Source: Corallococcus silvisoli (lineage in GTDB: Bacteria; Myxococcota; Myxococcia; Myxococcales; Myxococcaceae). From it: a DNA stretch of 64,000 nucleotides. The translations under genes and the position numbers were made by a program. This document shows positions 46,634-55,054 of the stretch, piece by piece; positions within the stretch are counted from its first letter, which is position 1; each line of letters starts with the position of its first letter. The DNA lies in contig NZ_JAAAPJ010000007.1 of assembly GCF_009909145.1 (NCBI RefSeq), positions 434,001-498,000 on the forward strand. The letters run 5' to 3'. The notes beneath the pieces are model-generated. The model was not told the DNA's origin. It worked only from the letters and a program-made list of their open reading frames with translations, and did no database searches.

Positions 46634-47323
46634 ATGGAGCTGAATGCAGTGGGGCGGGAGATCCGTGTGGCGCTGTTGGAGGATCAGCAGTTGTTCCGGG
46701 AGAGCCTGGTGGCTCTGCTCGAAGGCGCGGGGATGAAGGTGGTGGCCCGCTGCGCGGAGACGGGCGCGTTTCTGTCCAACATGCGCGCCGCCGCGGCCGA
46801 CGTCGCCGTGGTGGACCTGCGGCTGGAGCACGTGGGCCGCGCTGGCGCGGAGGATGGGATGAGCGCGCTGAAGTACCTGCACGACTTCCATCCGCAGGTG
46901 CGCGCGCTGGTGTTGTCGGGCCATCAGGAGCCGGACGTGGTGGAGCGCTGCTTCCAGGTGGGGGCCGCGGGCTACCTGTGCAAGCTCACGGTGGGGTGTG
47001 ACGACGTGGTGCGAGCCGTGGGCCGCGTGGCCCGGGGCGAGCGGCTGCTGCCCGTGGACCTGCTCCACGCGCAGGCCCTGCACCTGGACGGCGGGGACAT
47101 GCCGCCTTCGGTCCTCACCCAGCTCACCTTCCGCGAGCGCGAGGTGCTGGGCTACGTGGCGGCCGGCGCGGACAACCTGAAGATCGCCGCGCACCTGGGC
47201 ATCACCGAGCGCACCGTGAAGGCCCACCTGACGAGCATCTACCGCAAGCTGGGGCCGGAGAACCGCGCCCAGCTCGCGGTGATGGCGTGCGAGCTGGGCG
47301 TTCCCCGCCCCGTGATGGCGTAG
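46634..47323 (+). CDS. NarL/FixJ-type response regulator
   Basis: 229 aa. Receiver with acidic LLEDQQ, phospho-acceptor Asp61 in VAVVDLRL, LVLSGHQE and a YLCKL Lys. C-terminal LuxR-type HTH: LTFREREVLGYVAAGADNLKIA then ERTVKAHLTSIYRKLG (core TERTVKAHL), which binds DNA. AAGGG lies 8 nt before the ATG at 46634; a GTG 9 nt upstream is also possible. It is divergent from the kinase gene at 44961, a possible but unproven partner. Confidence 0.9.
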   Translation: MELNAVGREIRVALLEDQQLFRESLVALLEGAGMKVVARCAETGAFLSNMRAAAADVAVVDLRLEHVGRAGAEDGMSALKYLHDFHPQVRALVLSGHQEPDVVERCFQVGAAGYLCKLTVGCDDVVRAVGRVARGERLLPVDLLHAQALHLDGGDMPPSVLTQLTFREREVLGYVAAGADNLKIAAHLGITERTVKAHLTSIYRKLGPENRAQLAVMACELGVPRPVMA

Positions 47324-47342
47324 GGCGGGGCGCGGCGCTGGC

Positions 47343-48137
47343 TCACGGCGCGGGGCCTTGCTCCGCGCCGTCCCGGGGTGCGCCCAGGTGTTGGAGGAAC
47401 CACTCGCCCGCGAGCTCCGCCACCTGCTCCAGCTCCAGGTCCTCCTGGAAGTGGTGGGTCGCGCCCGGGATGATGTCCATGCGCTTCTTTGCGCGGAGCG
47501 CTTCGTAGGCCCGGCGGTTGATGTCCAGGCCCAGCGCGTCCGCGCCGCCCACCAGCAGCAGCGTGGGGGCCCGCACCCGGGGCAGCACCGCGCCGGCCAG
47601 GTCCGGACGTCCGCCGCGCGAGACGACGGCCTCCACCTGATCAGGCCGGAAGGCCGCGGCCGACAGCGCCGCGCCCGCGCCGGTGTGCGCGCCGAAGTAG
47701 CCGACGCGCAGGCCCGCGGTGGGGGCCTCGCGTTGCAGCCACCGCGCCGCGCCCGCCATGCGCATGCCGAGCAGGCCCACGTTGAAGCGCAGCTGCCGCG
47801 TGCGGCGCTCCTCCATCTCCTCGCGGGTGAGCAGGTCCATCAGCAGGGTGCCCAGCCCCATCGCCTGGAACAGGCGCGAGGTCTGCGCGAGCCGGGGACT
47901 CTGGAGGCTGCTGTCGCTGCCGCGCGCCAGCACCACCACGCCCCGGGCCCCCGCGGGCACCGCCCACCGCCCCCTGACGAGGACGGAGTCATCGACCGGA
48001 ACCTGCACCTCACGCTCCAGATGCGTGCGCGCCGCCGGCCTTCCTCCACGCTGCGCGGGGGCTTCCCGCGCCTCCTCCAACCCGTGGTCCTGCCCTGCAA
48101 CCGCCTTCAACCCCGTTCGTGACCGGGGACCTGGCAT
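47343..48137 (-). CDS. Dienelactone-hydrolase-like alpha/beta protein with altered nucleophile
   Basis: 264 aa, alpha/beta-hydrolase fold of the type also found fused to phosphoribosyltransferases. The nucleophile elbow reads GYFGAHTGAGAAL where relatives have GxSTG, so the expected Ser is His151. The acid (VGGADALG, Asp200) and base (GATHHF, His228) remain. The DNA codon is CAC. Unless another residue substitutes, ordinary serine-hydrolase chemistry is unlikely. GGAGGAG 6 nt before the ATG at 48137 fixes the start; the longer frame lacks an RBS. It is 194 nt downstream of the methyltransferase gene, beyond a hairpin. Confidence 0.75.
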   Translation of the reverse strand: MPGPRSRTGLKAVAGQDHGLEEAREAPAQRGGRPAARTHLEREVQVPVDDSVLVRGRWAVPAGARGVVVLARGSDSSLQSPRLAQTSRLFQAMGLGTLLMDLLTREEMEERRTRQLRFNVGLLGMRMAGAARWLQREAPTAGLRVGYFGAHTGAGAALSAAAFRPDQVEAVVSRGGRPDLAGAVLPRVRAPTLLLVGGADALGLDINRRAYEALRAKKRMDIIPGATHHFQEDLELEQVAELAGEWFLQHLGAPRDGAEQGPAP

Positions 48138-48286
48138 ACAGGCTCCTCCCGTCTGCGTGTGGCTGGGTACCGCGTGTGGCTGGGGACAAGTTGAGCACCG
48201 CCCCTGCCGCCGAGACCTGGCGGAAGCTGCGGCCTGTCCAGCGTACGACACGGCGCCGGTCGGCGCGCAGGACGTCCCGGGGGGGC

Positions 48287-48310
48287 ACCCCCTCCCCGGA
48301 GGGTGGGGGT
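48287..48310 (-). terminator. Hairpin after the dioxygenase-like/methyltransferase operon
   Basis: ACCCCC-T-CCC (48287-48296) pairs with GGG-T-GGGGGT (48301-48310) with one mismatch and a CGGA loop, 21 nt past the methyltransferase stop on the minus strand. It is a probable terminator separating the trio from the hydrolase gene. Confidence 0.45.
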
Positions 48311-48330
48311 TGTGTCCGGCGCGCGGCGCT

Positions 48331-49377
48331 TCAGGGCTTCGTGGCCACCACCAGCTCGAAGGGGCCGGGCAGCACGTGCGCGTTCGCGAAGCCCGCGGCG
48401 GTGAGCCCCTCCAGGTAGAACTCCACCTCGCGCAGCCGGCTCACGCACGTGTCCACGCCGATGAGGAAGTACGACCAGAAGAACTGCGCCGCCAGCCGCT
48501 CCGGGGTGCGGAACTCCTCGCAGATGAGCACGCGGCCGCCGGAGGGCAGCGCGGCGAAGGCGGCCTGCATCAGCGTCCGCGCCACCTCCGCGGGCCAGTC
48601 GTGCAGCACGCGCACGAACGACAGCGCGTCGTAGTCCCGGGGCAGCGGTTCGCGCAGGAAGTCGCCGCCCACGAAGCCCAGCCGCTGGGCGGGCAGGCCG
48701 GCGCGCTCGCGAGTGCGCGCGACCAGCGGCTCCGTGGCGGGCAGGTTGTAGACGTCCACGGCCAGCGCCGGGTGCTGGCGCAGCAGGTGCTCGGCGAGCG
48801 TCCCGTCCCCGCCGCCCACGTCCAGCAGCCGGGCCCCGGAAGGCCACAGCGTGCCCGCGTGCGCGCGGAACGTCTCCAGGATGGGGCCCAGGCCCGCGGC
48901 CATGCTGGCCTCGAAGCCCTCCACCTGCTCGGGCGTGCGCGGAGGCCAGTCGAAGGACGCGGCGGACATCGCGTGCTCTCCGCGCAGCACCTCCGGCAGC
49001 CGGCCGTGGAGGGCCTTCCAGTCGTACTTCTCCCGGTCGCGCTCCAGCGAGCGCGCGCCCAGCACGGCCTCCGCCGCCGCGCGCAGCCCCGGCACGCCGC
49101 GGTAGCGCGCGGCCTCCAGCGCGTCGGAGGTCTGCTCGCGCTGCACCAGCCCCAGGCTCTCCAGGCAGTCCAGGAACTTGTAGAGCCGCTTGGGCAGCAG
49201 GCCGTGCCGCGTGGCCAGCTCCCCCAGCGTCACCGGGCCGGGCTCCAGCGCGTCCAGCAGGCCCAGCCCCAGCGCGGACTCCACCACGTCCAGCGCGCGC
49301 GCGCCGTTGAACAACAGGTGCAGCAGGGCGCGGGGCGAAGGGGCCTCGCGAGGGGAGGGGAGGGGCGCCGCGCTCAT
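48331..49377 (-). CDS. SAM-dependent O-methyltransferase
   Basis: 348 aa of the dimeric plant/bacterial O-methyltransferase family. It has an N-terminal dimerisation/winged-helix part (about 20-100), SAM site LLDVGGGDGTLAEHLL, and the catalytic-His segment SFVRVLHDWP followed by LICEEFRTPE. It should methylate a hydroxyl on a small, probably aromatic, molecule. It overlaps the PLP enzyme gene by ATGA, so it belongs to the same coupled trio and probably acts on that pathway's product. Confidence 0.87.
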   Translation of the reverse strand: MSAAPLPSPREAPSPRALLHLLFNGARALDVVESALGLGLLDALEPGPVTLGELATRHGLLPKRLYKFLDCLESLGLVQREQTSDALEAARYRGVPGLRAAAEAVLGARSLERDREKYDWKALHGRLPEVLRGEHAMSAASFDWPPRTPEQVEGFEASMAAGLGPILETFRAHAGTLWPSGARLLDVGGGDGTLAEHLLRQHPALAVDVYNLPATEPLVARTRERAGLPAQRLGFVGGDFLREPLPRDYDALSFVRVLHDWPAEVARTLMQAAFAALPSGGRVLICEEFRTPERLAAQFFWSYFLIGVDTCVSRLREVEFYLEGLTAAGFANAHVLPGPFELVVATKP

Positions 49378-50519
49378 GCGGCCTCCTTGCGCTGCTCGTG
49401 GAGGAGCGCGTCCATGAAGGCGTCCACTTCCTCCAGCGTGTTGTAGAAGTGCGGCGCCGCGCGCAGGAAGCCCCGGTGGCTGCAGATGAAGCCGCGCGCC
49501 ACCAGCCGCTGCGTCACCTGGGCGTCGCCGGGGAAGCGCAGCGCCACCACGCCGCCGCGCCGGTGCGGCTCGCGCGGCGTCACCACGTGCAGCCCGGCCT
49601 CGTCCGCGCGCGCCATCAGCCGGTCCGTAAGCTGCAGCGAGTGCTCGCGCACCGCGCCCATGCCCACGCCCTTGAGCAGCTCCAGCCCCGGCCGCGACAG
49701 CAGCACCATCAGCGGCGCGGGCGTGCCGCCCATCATCCGCCGCGCGTCCGGCGCGTAGTCCGACGTCTGCTGGAAGCCCAGCGGCGACGCGCCGGCCAGC
49801 CACCCGGTGGCCGCGGGCCGCAGCGTGGGCAGCAGCTCCGGGCGCACGTACATGAAGGCGGTCTCCGAGCCGCCCAGCCACTTGTGCGCGCCGCCCAGCA
49901 GGAAGTCCACGTCCAGCGCGCGCACGTCCACCGGCACGGCGCCCACCGTCTGGTACGCGTCCGTGGCGATGAGCGCCCCGGCCGCGTGCGCCGCCCTCGC
50001 CACGCGCGCGACGTCCAGCAGCGCGCCGGTGGCGAAGGCCCCGTGCGACACGCAGACCAGCCGCGTGCGCGCGTCGATGGCCGCCTCCAGCGCGGCCTCG
50101 TCCACGCGGCCGTCCTTCGAAGGCACCACCACCAGCTCCGCCCCGTAGCGCGCGAAGCCCTTCCAGATGAAGGGCACCGTGGGGAACTCCAGGTCGGTGA
50201 CCACGACGCGGCGGCGCTCTCCGGAGAAGTCCAGGCACGTGCCCAGCCGCGACAGGTGCGCGCTCAGGTTCGTGTCCAGCGCCACGCAGCCCGCGGGCGC
50301 GCCGATGAGGCCCGCCACGCCGTCCGCGTACGCCTGCATCTGGGACAGCCACGCGTCCCAGGTGTCATCGCGCCACGCGCGCATCGTGCGCCAGTAGTCC
50401 GCCAGCACCTGCTCCGCCGCCCGGGGCAGCGCCCCGGTGGAGTTGCTGTTGAGGTACGTGCAGCTCTGGAGCAGCGGGTACTCCGCGCGCAGCGCTCCCG
50501 GGAGCACCGCCACCGTCAC
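49374..50519 (-). CDS. Class V aminotransferase fold, kynureninase-like PLP enzyme
   Basis: 381 aa. The PLP lysine is Lys213 in LGGAHKWLGG and the cofactor-binding Asp is Asp187 in IATDAYQTVG. The opening YLNSNSTGALP and the late FICSHRGFLRAAPHFYNTLEEVD fit the kynureninase/isopenicillin-N-epimerase branch. Position between a TDO-like gene (GTGA overlap) and a methyltransferase gene (ATGA overlap) suggests it acts on a kynurenine-like intermediate. It is not close enough by motif alone to call true KynU. GTG start. Confidence 0.78.
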   Translation of the reverse strand: MTVAVLPGALRAEYPLLQSCTYLNSNSTGALPRAAEQVLADYWRTMRAWRDDTWDAWLSQMQAYADGVAGLIGAPAGCVALDTNLSAHLSRLGTCLDFSGERRRVVVTDLEFPTVPFIWKGFARYGAELVVVPSKDGRVDEAALEAAIDARTRLVCVSHGAFATGALLDVARVARAAHAAGALIATDAYQTVGAVPVDVRALDVDFLLGGAHKWLGGSETAFMYVRPELLPTLRPAATGWLAGASPLGFQQTSDYAPDARRMMGGTPAPLMVLLSRPGLELLKGVGMGAVREHSLQLTDRLMARADEAGLHVVTPREPHRRGGVVALRFPGDAQVTQRLVARGFICSHRGFLRAAPHFYNTLEEVDAFMDALLHEQRKEAA

Positions 50520-51457
50520 GACTGGCTCCGCAGCTCCTGGGCGTGCGCGAACGCCGACGCGTGCGCATGCGGCGCCGGGTGCGGGTGCGGCACGTGCGCC
50601 GCGTGGGAGGAGTGCATCGCGTGCATCGGGCAGCCGCCGCCGACGCGGGGCTCATGCGCGTCCGTGCTCGGACGGTGCGCGCCCGGCGCGTAGCCCCCCT
50701 CGCGCTTCCAGCCCGCCGTCAGCTCCACGCGCACGTCCCACAGCGCGCGGAACAGCGGCAGGTTCATCCGGGCCGCCAGCACCTGCGAAGGCAGGCCGTC
50801 CAGCGCCTTCACGGAGCGGTCCACGCCAATCGTCCGGCGCACCAGCTGGAAGTGCGCGTACAGCCACCCCTGGAAGCCCTCGTCCACCGTCACCAGCTGC
50901 TCGCACACGTGCCTCAGGTCCGCCGGCCCCCCAGCCGAATAGACCTCCAGCAGCGTGACGCCCCGGCGCTCCAGCATGCGCTCCATCGCGGACTCCAGCC
51001 CGTCCGCCGCGTGCCGGAGCGTGTTGTAGCCCGGCGACTCCTGGCCGCTGCCGTTGCCCAGGCTGCGGCGGATGACCTGGTAGTCAGACGGGGTCATCGT
51101 CTCCAGGATGGCCATCTCCGCGCTGATGCACTGGAGGATCTTCTGCACCCGCGCCAGCCGCGCCACCACGGCCCACAGCGCGTCGCGGTCCATCTCCGCC
51201 ACCACCTCCACCATCTCGCGGGACGCCAGCTTCAGGTACAGCTCCTGCGACTGGTGGACGATCTGGAACATCAGCTCGTCGTGCGAGACGCGCTCGTCCT
51301 CGGGCGACTGAAGCGCCAGCAGCGTGCCGGTGTGCAGGTACCGCTCGTAGTCCAGCTCGCCCTTGCCGACCCACTTCTTCAGCATCGGGTTGAACAGGGG
51401 CTGAGTCAGTTCCTGCTTCAGCTTTTCCGCATGGCTGTAATCAGTCGACGTGTGCAA
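50516..51457 (-). CDS. Divergent tryptophan 2,3-dioxygenase-like haem protein
   Basis: 313 aa, TTG start with GGAGG 5 nt upstream. Residues 35-120 match TDO (YLHTGTLLALQ, SHDELMFQIVHQSQELYLK with the active-site His59, ETMTPSDYQVIR). The likely haem-ligand His202 is in YAHFQLVRRTIG. Two substrate-binding features of known TDOs are missing: the Arg of the SLQ(F/Y)R segment (here PGYN, Asn145) and the GTGGSSG loop after the haem-ligand helix. The last 60 residues carry eleven His. The fold and haem site seem kept, but tryptophan as substrate is doubtful. First gene of a coupled trio. Confidence 0.82.
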   Translation of the reverse strand: MHTSTDYSHAEKLKQELTQPLFNPMLKKWVGKGELDYERYLHTGTLLALQSPEDERVSHDELMFQIVHQSQELYLKLASREMVEVVAEMDRDALWAVVARLARVQKILQCISAEMAILETMTPSDYQVIRRSLGNGSGQESPGYNTLRHAADGLESAMERMLERRGVTLLEVYSAGGPADLRHVCEQLVTVDEGFQGWLYAHFQLVRRTIGVDRSVKALDGLPSQVLAARMNLPLFRALWDVRVELTAGWKREGGYAPGAHRPSTDAHEPRVGGGCPMHAMHSSHAAHVPHPHPAPHAHASAFAHAQELRSQS

Positions 51458-51631
51458 GGTGCCTCCGGGGGGACGCAGGCATTCGTGGTGGGTGGTGCGC
51501 GCCCCAGTCCGGGGAGAACAGTGAGCGCGTAAAACTCTAGAAGCGACTACCTTACAGGCCTTTTTGTGAACTTCAAGTCATACCGGGCTTGCGGGTTATC
51601 GATTCTTGAGATTCCACTCGTCCCAGAGGAC

Positions 51632-51660
51632 GGGGTAGCCCGAGGGGTCGGGCGTACCCC
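51632..51660 (-). terminator. Long hairpin after the FIST/kinase/receiver operon
   Basis: GGGGTA-GCCCGA (51632-51643) pairs with TCGGGC-G-TACCCC (51648-51660), 12 bp with one bulged G and a GGGG loop, 10 nt past the stop of the minus-strand receiver gene. It is a good terminator candidate though no U tract follows. Confidence 0.5.
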
Positions 51661-51669
51661 GGAGGCGGG

Positions 51670-52089
51670 TCAGCTCTCAACAGGTGAGGGATTGCGGTTC
51701 GGCGACGCCGGCCTGGGCTTCAGACGCATGGCGTTGAGCTTCTGGGCCAGGTCGGCGCCCTGGACGCTCTTGGAGATGTAGCCGTCCGCGCCGGAGGCGA
51801 TGGCCAGCGAGCGCAGCTTGGCCTCGTCGGAGGCGGAGTAGAGGATGAAGCGGGTGCCGGGGGGGGCGTACTGGCGCGCCAGGCCCACGACCTTGTCCCC
51901 CTTGAGGGCGGGGAAGTTCACGTCAATGAGCACGAAGTCCGGCTCGGAGGCGCGCACGATGTTGGACACGCCCAGGGCGGACGTGTGGGTCTGCACATCG
52001 AACCCGTACGCGCTCAGCGAGCGCTGCACGAGGTCGAGCAGGTCCGGATCGTCGTCCACCACCAGGACGCGCGGTTTTGCTTCAGCCAT
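51670..52089 (-). CDS. Stand-alone receiver, paralogue of 44274-44669
   Basis: 139 aa CheY-like receiver with VLVVDDDPD, Asp in FVLIDVNFP, SAS switch and GYISKS (Lys followed by Ser, not Pro, as in its paralogue). AGGGAG lies 6 nt before the ATG. Its first codons overlap the hybrid kinase gene's stop by 8 nt (ATGGCTGA), so it is translated with that kinase and is its likely phospho-acceptor. The short C-terminal tail is Pro/Asn-rich. Confidence 0.88.
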   Translation of the reverse strand: MAEAKPRVLVVDDDPDLLDLVQRSLSAYGFDVQTHTSALGVSNIVRASEPDFVLIDVNFPALKGDKVVGLARQYAPPGTRFILYSASDEAKLRSLAIASGADGYISKSVQGADLAQKLNAMRLKPRPASPNRNPSPVES

Positions 52090-55048
52090 GGCTTCTCCCT
52101 AGGTACTGGCGAATCGTCTCGATGAGCTGCTCGCGGTCCAGGGGTTTGGTCAGGTAGGCCGTGCAGCCGGCCGCCTGGGCCTTGTCCTGGTATTCGCGAC
52201 CCGCGTGCGCCGTAACAGCGATGACGGGCACGTTCTGCCCATCCGGAAACGCCCGGAGCCTGCGGGTGACTTCCCAGCCGTCGAGTCTCGGCAGGGACAG
52301 GTCCATGAGGATGAGGTCCGGCGTGTCGTTGCGGGCGCGCTCCAGGCCCTGTTCGCCGTCCTCCGCCTCGATGAGGTCATACAGTCCGCCCAGGTAGCGG
52401 CGGACGATGTCGCGGTTCTGCTCACTGTCTTCCACGTACAGCACGCGGGGCAGCTTCCCGGCGGAGGCGGCCCGCTGGGACATCAGCAGCCCCTTGGCCT
52501 GCGCGATGACGTCCTCCAGCGCGTGGCCGCCCTTGCGCACGAAGCCGGCGAAGCCGTCGCGCAGGAGCGCCTCCTCCTCCGAGGAGAGCGTCTTGCCGGT
52601 GAGCACCACCACCGGCACGGACAGCTTCTCCGCGCGCAGGCGGCGCAGGACCTCGAAGCCGTCCAGGTTCGGCATCATCAGGTCCAGCACCACCAGCGAC
52701 GGCGGCGACACGCGCGCCTTGAGCAGCGCGTCCTCGCCGTTGCGCGCCTCGTTGGTGGAGAAGCCCGCGCGGCGCAGGTTGCGGCTGACCAGCTCGCGCG
52801 TGGCCGCGTCGTCGTCCACCACCAGCACGTCGCCCGTGGCGGCCGTGGCGCCCGCGGAGGCCAGGCTCTTCTGCACCACCTCCACCAGCCGCTCCGGCTC
52901 CACCGGCTTCACCAGGTACTCGCACGCGCCCAGGCTGAAGCCGCGCGCGCGCTGCTCCTCCACCGACACGAGGATGACCGGGATGCCCGCGAGCGTGGGT
53001 TCGCTCTTCAGCTGGCTCAGCACGGACCAGCCGTCCATGCGGGGCAGGTGGATGTCCAGGAGGATGGCCTGGGGCTTCAGCTCCCGCGCCAGCTTCAGCG
53101 CGGCGATGCCGTCATCCGCCGTCACCACCTTGAAGCCCGCGGGCTCCAGTTGCCCGGTGACGAGCTGCTGGATGAGCACGTCGTCGTCCACCACCAGCAC
53201 CGTGCTGCCCGGCCGCGCCATGGGCGCGAGCCGCTGGGCCACGTCGTGCACCGGCACCAGCCGCTCGGTGGCGTGCGGGCTGTCCGCGCCCACCGTGCGC
53301 GCCAGCACGTCCGGCAGCCGCACGGTGAAGGTGGAGCCGCGCCCCAGCGTGCTCTTCACGTCCACGGTGCCGCCCAGCACGCGGGTCAGCTCGCGCACGA
53401 TGGCGAGCCCCAGCCCCGTGCCGCCCACCTTGCGCGTGGTGGAGCCGTCCACCTGGCGGAACTTCTCGAAGATGAAGGGGAGCTGATCCGACGGGATGCC
53501 CACGCCGGTGTCCTCCACCGTCATCAGCAACTCCCCCGAGCCCGCGGGCACCACCGTCAGGGCCACCTCGCCCGTGTCGGTGAACTTGGCCGCGTTGCTC
53601 AGCAGGTTGAGCATGATCTGCCGCAGCTTGAGCGCGTCGGTGCGGATCTCCTTCGCGTCGTCGTCCACCTGCACCGTGAGGGCCACGTCCTTGCCCTTGA
53701 GGTACTCCTTCACCGTGGCCATGCACTCGTCGGCCAGCTCCTGCACGTCCACCGGTTCGGTGACGACCTCCACGCGGCCCGCTTCGATCTTCGACAGGTC
53801 CAGGATGTCGTTGATGAGCGCCAGCAGCGTCTTGGCGTTCGTCTTCACCACGTTGAGGTCGCGCCGGCCGTGCGGCGTCAGGCGGTTGCCCTCCTCGCGC
53901 ATCAGGAGGTCGCAGTAGCCGATGATGCCGTTGAGCGGGGTGCGGATCTCATGGCTGAAGTTCGCCAGGAACTCGCTCTTGAGGCGCACGGCGCCCTCGG
54001 CCTCGCGGGCGCGCTCCTCTTCGTTGCGCTTGGCGACGGAGAGCTCCTGGGCCAGCCGGTCCAGGTCCTCGTTCTGCTGGCGGATGATCTCCATCTGGAG
54101 CGCGCGCTGCTGGTAGCTCGCCAGCGACCGGGCGGACACCGCGCGCGTCTTCTTGATCTCCTCCAGGCTGGCGGCCAGCTGCTTGTTGGCGGCCTCCAGC
54201 TCCTCCTTGGAGGCGCGCAGCATCGCCTCGTTCTGCTTGCGCTCGGTGATGTCGTCCGTGACGCCCATCACGAAGCGCGCGACGCCCTGGTCATCCACCA
54301 GGGGAATCTTGCGCGTGGCGAAGATGCGGTCCTGGCCGTCCGCGCGGGCGACCTCCTCGAACGTCTTCATCTTGCGCGTTTCGAGGATTTCCGTGTCGAT
54401 GGCGATGAACGACTCCGCCTGCTCCGCCGGGAAGTAGTCGTGGTCCAGCTTCCCCAGCAACCACTCCTTGGTGACCTTGAAGGCGTCCGCGAACGTCTTG
54501 TTCACCACCACCAGCCGGCGCGTCTCCGCCTCCTTCACGAACAGCACGAAGGGCAGCGCGTCGATGATGTTGCTGAGCAGGTAGTTGGTGCGCTTGAGCT
54601 CCACGCCCGTCACCTGGTGCTGGGCGCGCTCGGCGTGCAGGCGCAGCTCGCGCGCCACCACGAAGGGCAGGTGGCCGTAGCGGTCCTCGGTGACGTAGTC
54701 GCGCGCGCCGGCGCGCATGGCGGAGGCCAGCGTGTCCACGCTCCACGTGGGCGCGCTCACCACGAAGGCCAGCTCCTTGCCGCGCTTCACCCACGCCGCC
54801 TGGATGTCCTCCCAGGTCATGCCGGGCACCTCCGCGCCCGCCAGCACCAGGGCCCAGGGGCGCTCCATCGCCTGCTCCAGGGCCTCGCGCGTACAGGCGG
54901 GCTCCAGCGTGAGCATGGAGAGGATGTCCTCCCGCTCCAGCGCGTCGCGCATGGCGCGCGTCTCGCGCTCGCTGCCCACCAGCAGCAGGGACAGGGTGTA
55001 ACCGAGGGGTGCTTCCGCGAGGGCCACGTCGAACGGGTGAGGGGCCAT
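52082..55048 (-). CDS. Hybrid histidine kinase with PAS and three C-terminal receivers
   Basis: 988 aa, soluble. Order: a degenerate receiver-like N-terminal domain (about 15-135, no phosphorylatable Asp at the expected site, AGAEVPG), PAS about 150-270, coiled coil about 272-350, HisKA FSHEIRTPLNGIIGY with His366, HATPase about 470-580 (NLLSNAAKF, GTGLGLAI), then receivers with Asp665, Asp789 and Asp916. Three receivers in series suggest a phosphorelay hub. It lies between a FIST sensor gene and a coupled stand-alone receiver gene. FIST likely supplies the ligand signal. Confidence 0.93.
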   Translation of the reverse strand: MAPHPFDVALAEAPLGYTLSLLLVGSERETRAMRDALEREDILSMLTLEPACTREALEQAMERPWALVLAGAEVPGMTWEDIQAAWVKRGKELAFVVSAPTWSVDTLASAMRAGARDYVTEDRYGHLPFVVARELRLHAERAQHQVTGVELKRTNYLLSNIIDALPFVLFVKEAETRRLVVVNKTFADAFKVTKEWLLGKLDHDYFPAEQAESFIAIDTEILETRKMKTFEEVARADGQDRIFATRKIPLVDDQGVARFVMGVTDDITERKQNEAMLRASKEELEAANKQLAASLEEIKKTRAVSARSLASYQQRALQMEIIRQQNEDLDRLAQELSVAKRNEEERAREAEGAVRLKSEFLANFSHEIRTPLNGIIGYCDLLMREEGNRLTPHGRRDLNVVKTNAKTLLALINDILDLSKIEAGRVEVVTEPVDVQELADECMATVKEYLKGKDVALTVQVDDDAKEIRTDALKLRQIMLNLLSNAAKFTDTGEVALTVVPAGSGELLMTVEDTGVGIPSDQLPFIFEKFRQVDGSTTRKVGGTGLGLAIVRELTRVLGGTVDVKSTLGRGSTFTVRLPDVLARTVGADSPHATERLVPVHDVAQRLAPMARPGSTVLVVDDDVLIQQLVTGQLEPAGFKVVTADDGIAALKLARELKPQAILLDIHLPRMDGWSVLSQLKSEPTLAGIPVILVSVEEQRARGFSLGACEYLVKPVEPERLVEVVQKSLASAGATAATGDVLVVDDDAATRELVSRNLRRAGFSTNEARNGEDALLKARVSPPSLVVLDLMMPNLDGFEVLRRLRAEKLSVPVVVLTGKTLSSEEEALLRDGFAGFVRKGGHALEDVIAQAKGLLMSQRAASAGKLPRVLYVEDSEQNRDIVRRYLGGLYDLIEAEDGEQGLERARNDTPDLILMDLSLPRLDGWEVTRRLRAFPDGQNVPVIAVTAHAGREYQDKAQAAGCTAYLTKPLDREQLIETIRQYLGRSHG

Positions 55049-55054
55049 GGTCTC

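Noticed and set aside
50516-51457. Standard kynA (tryptophan 2,3-dioxygenase) assignment
   Set aside because: The substrate-binding Arg and GTGGSSG loop are not found, so I did not give the gene symbol.
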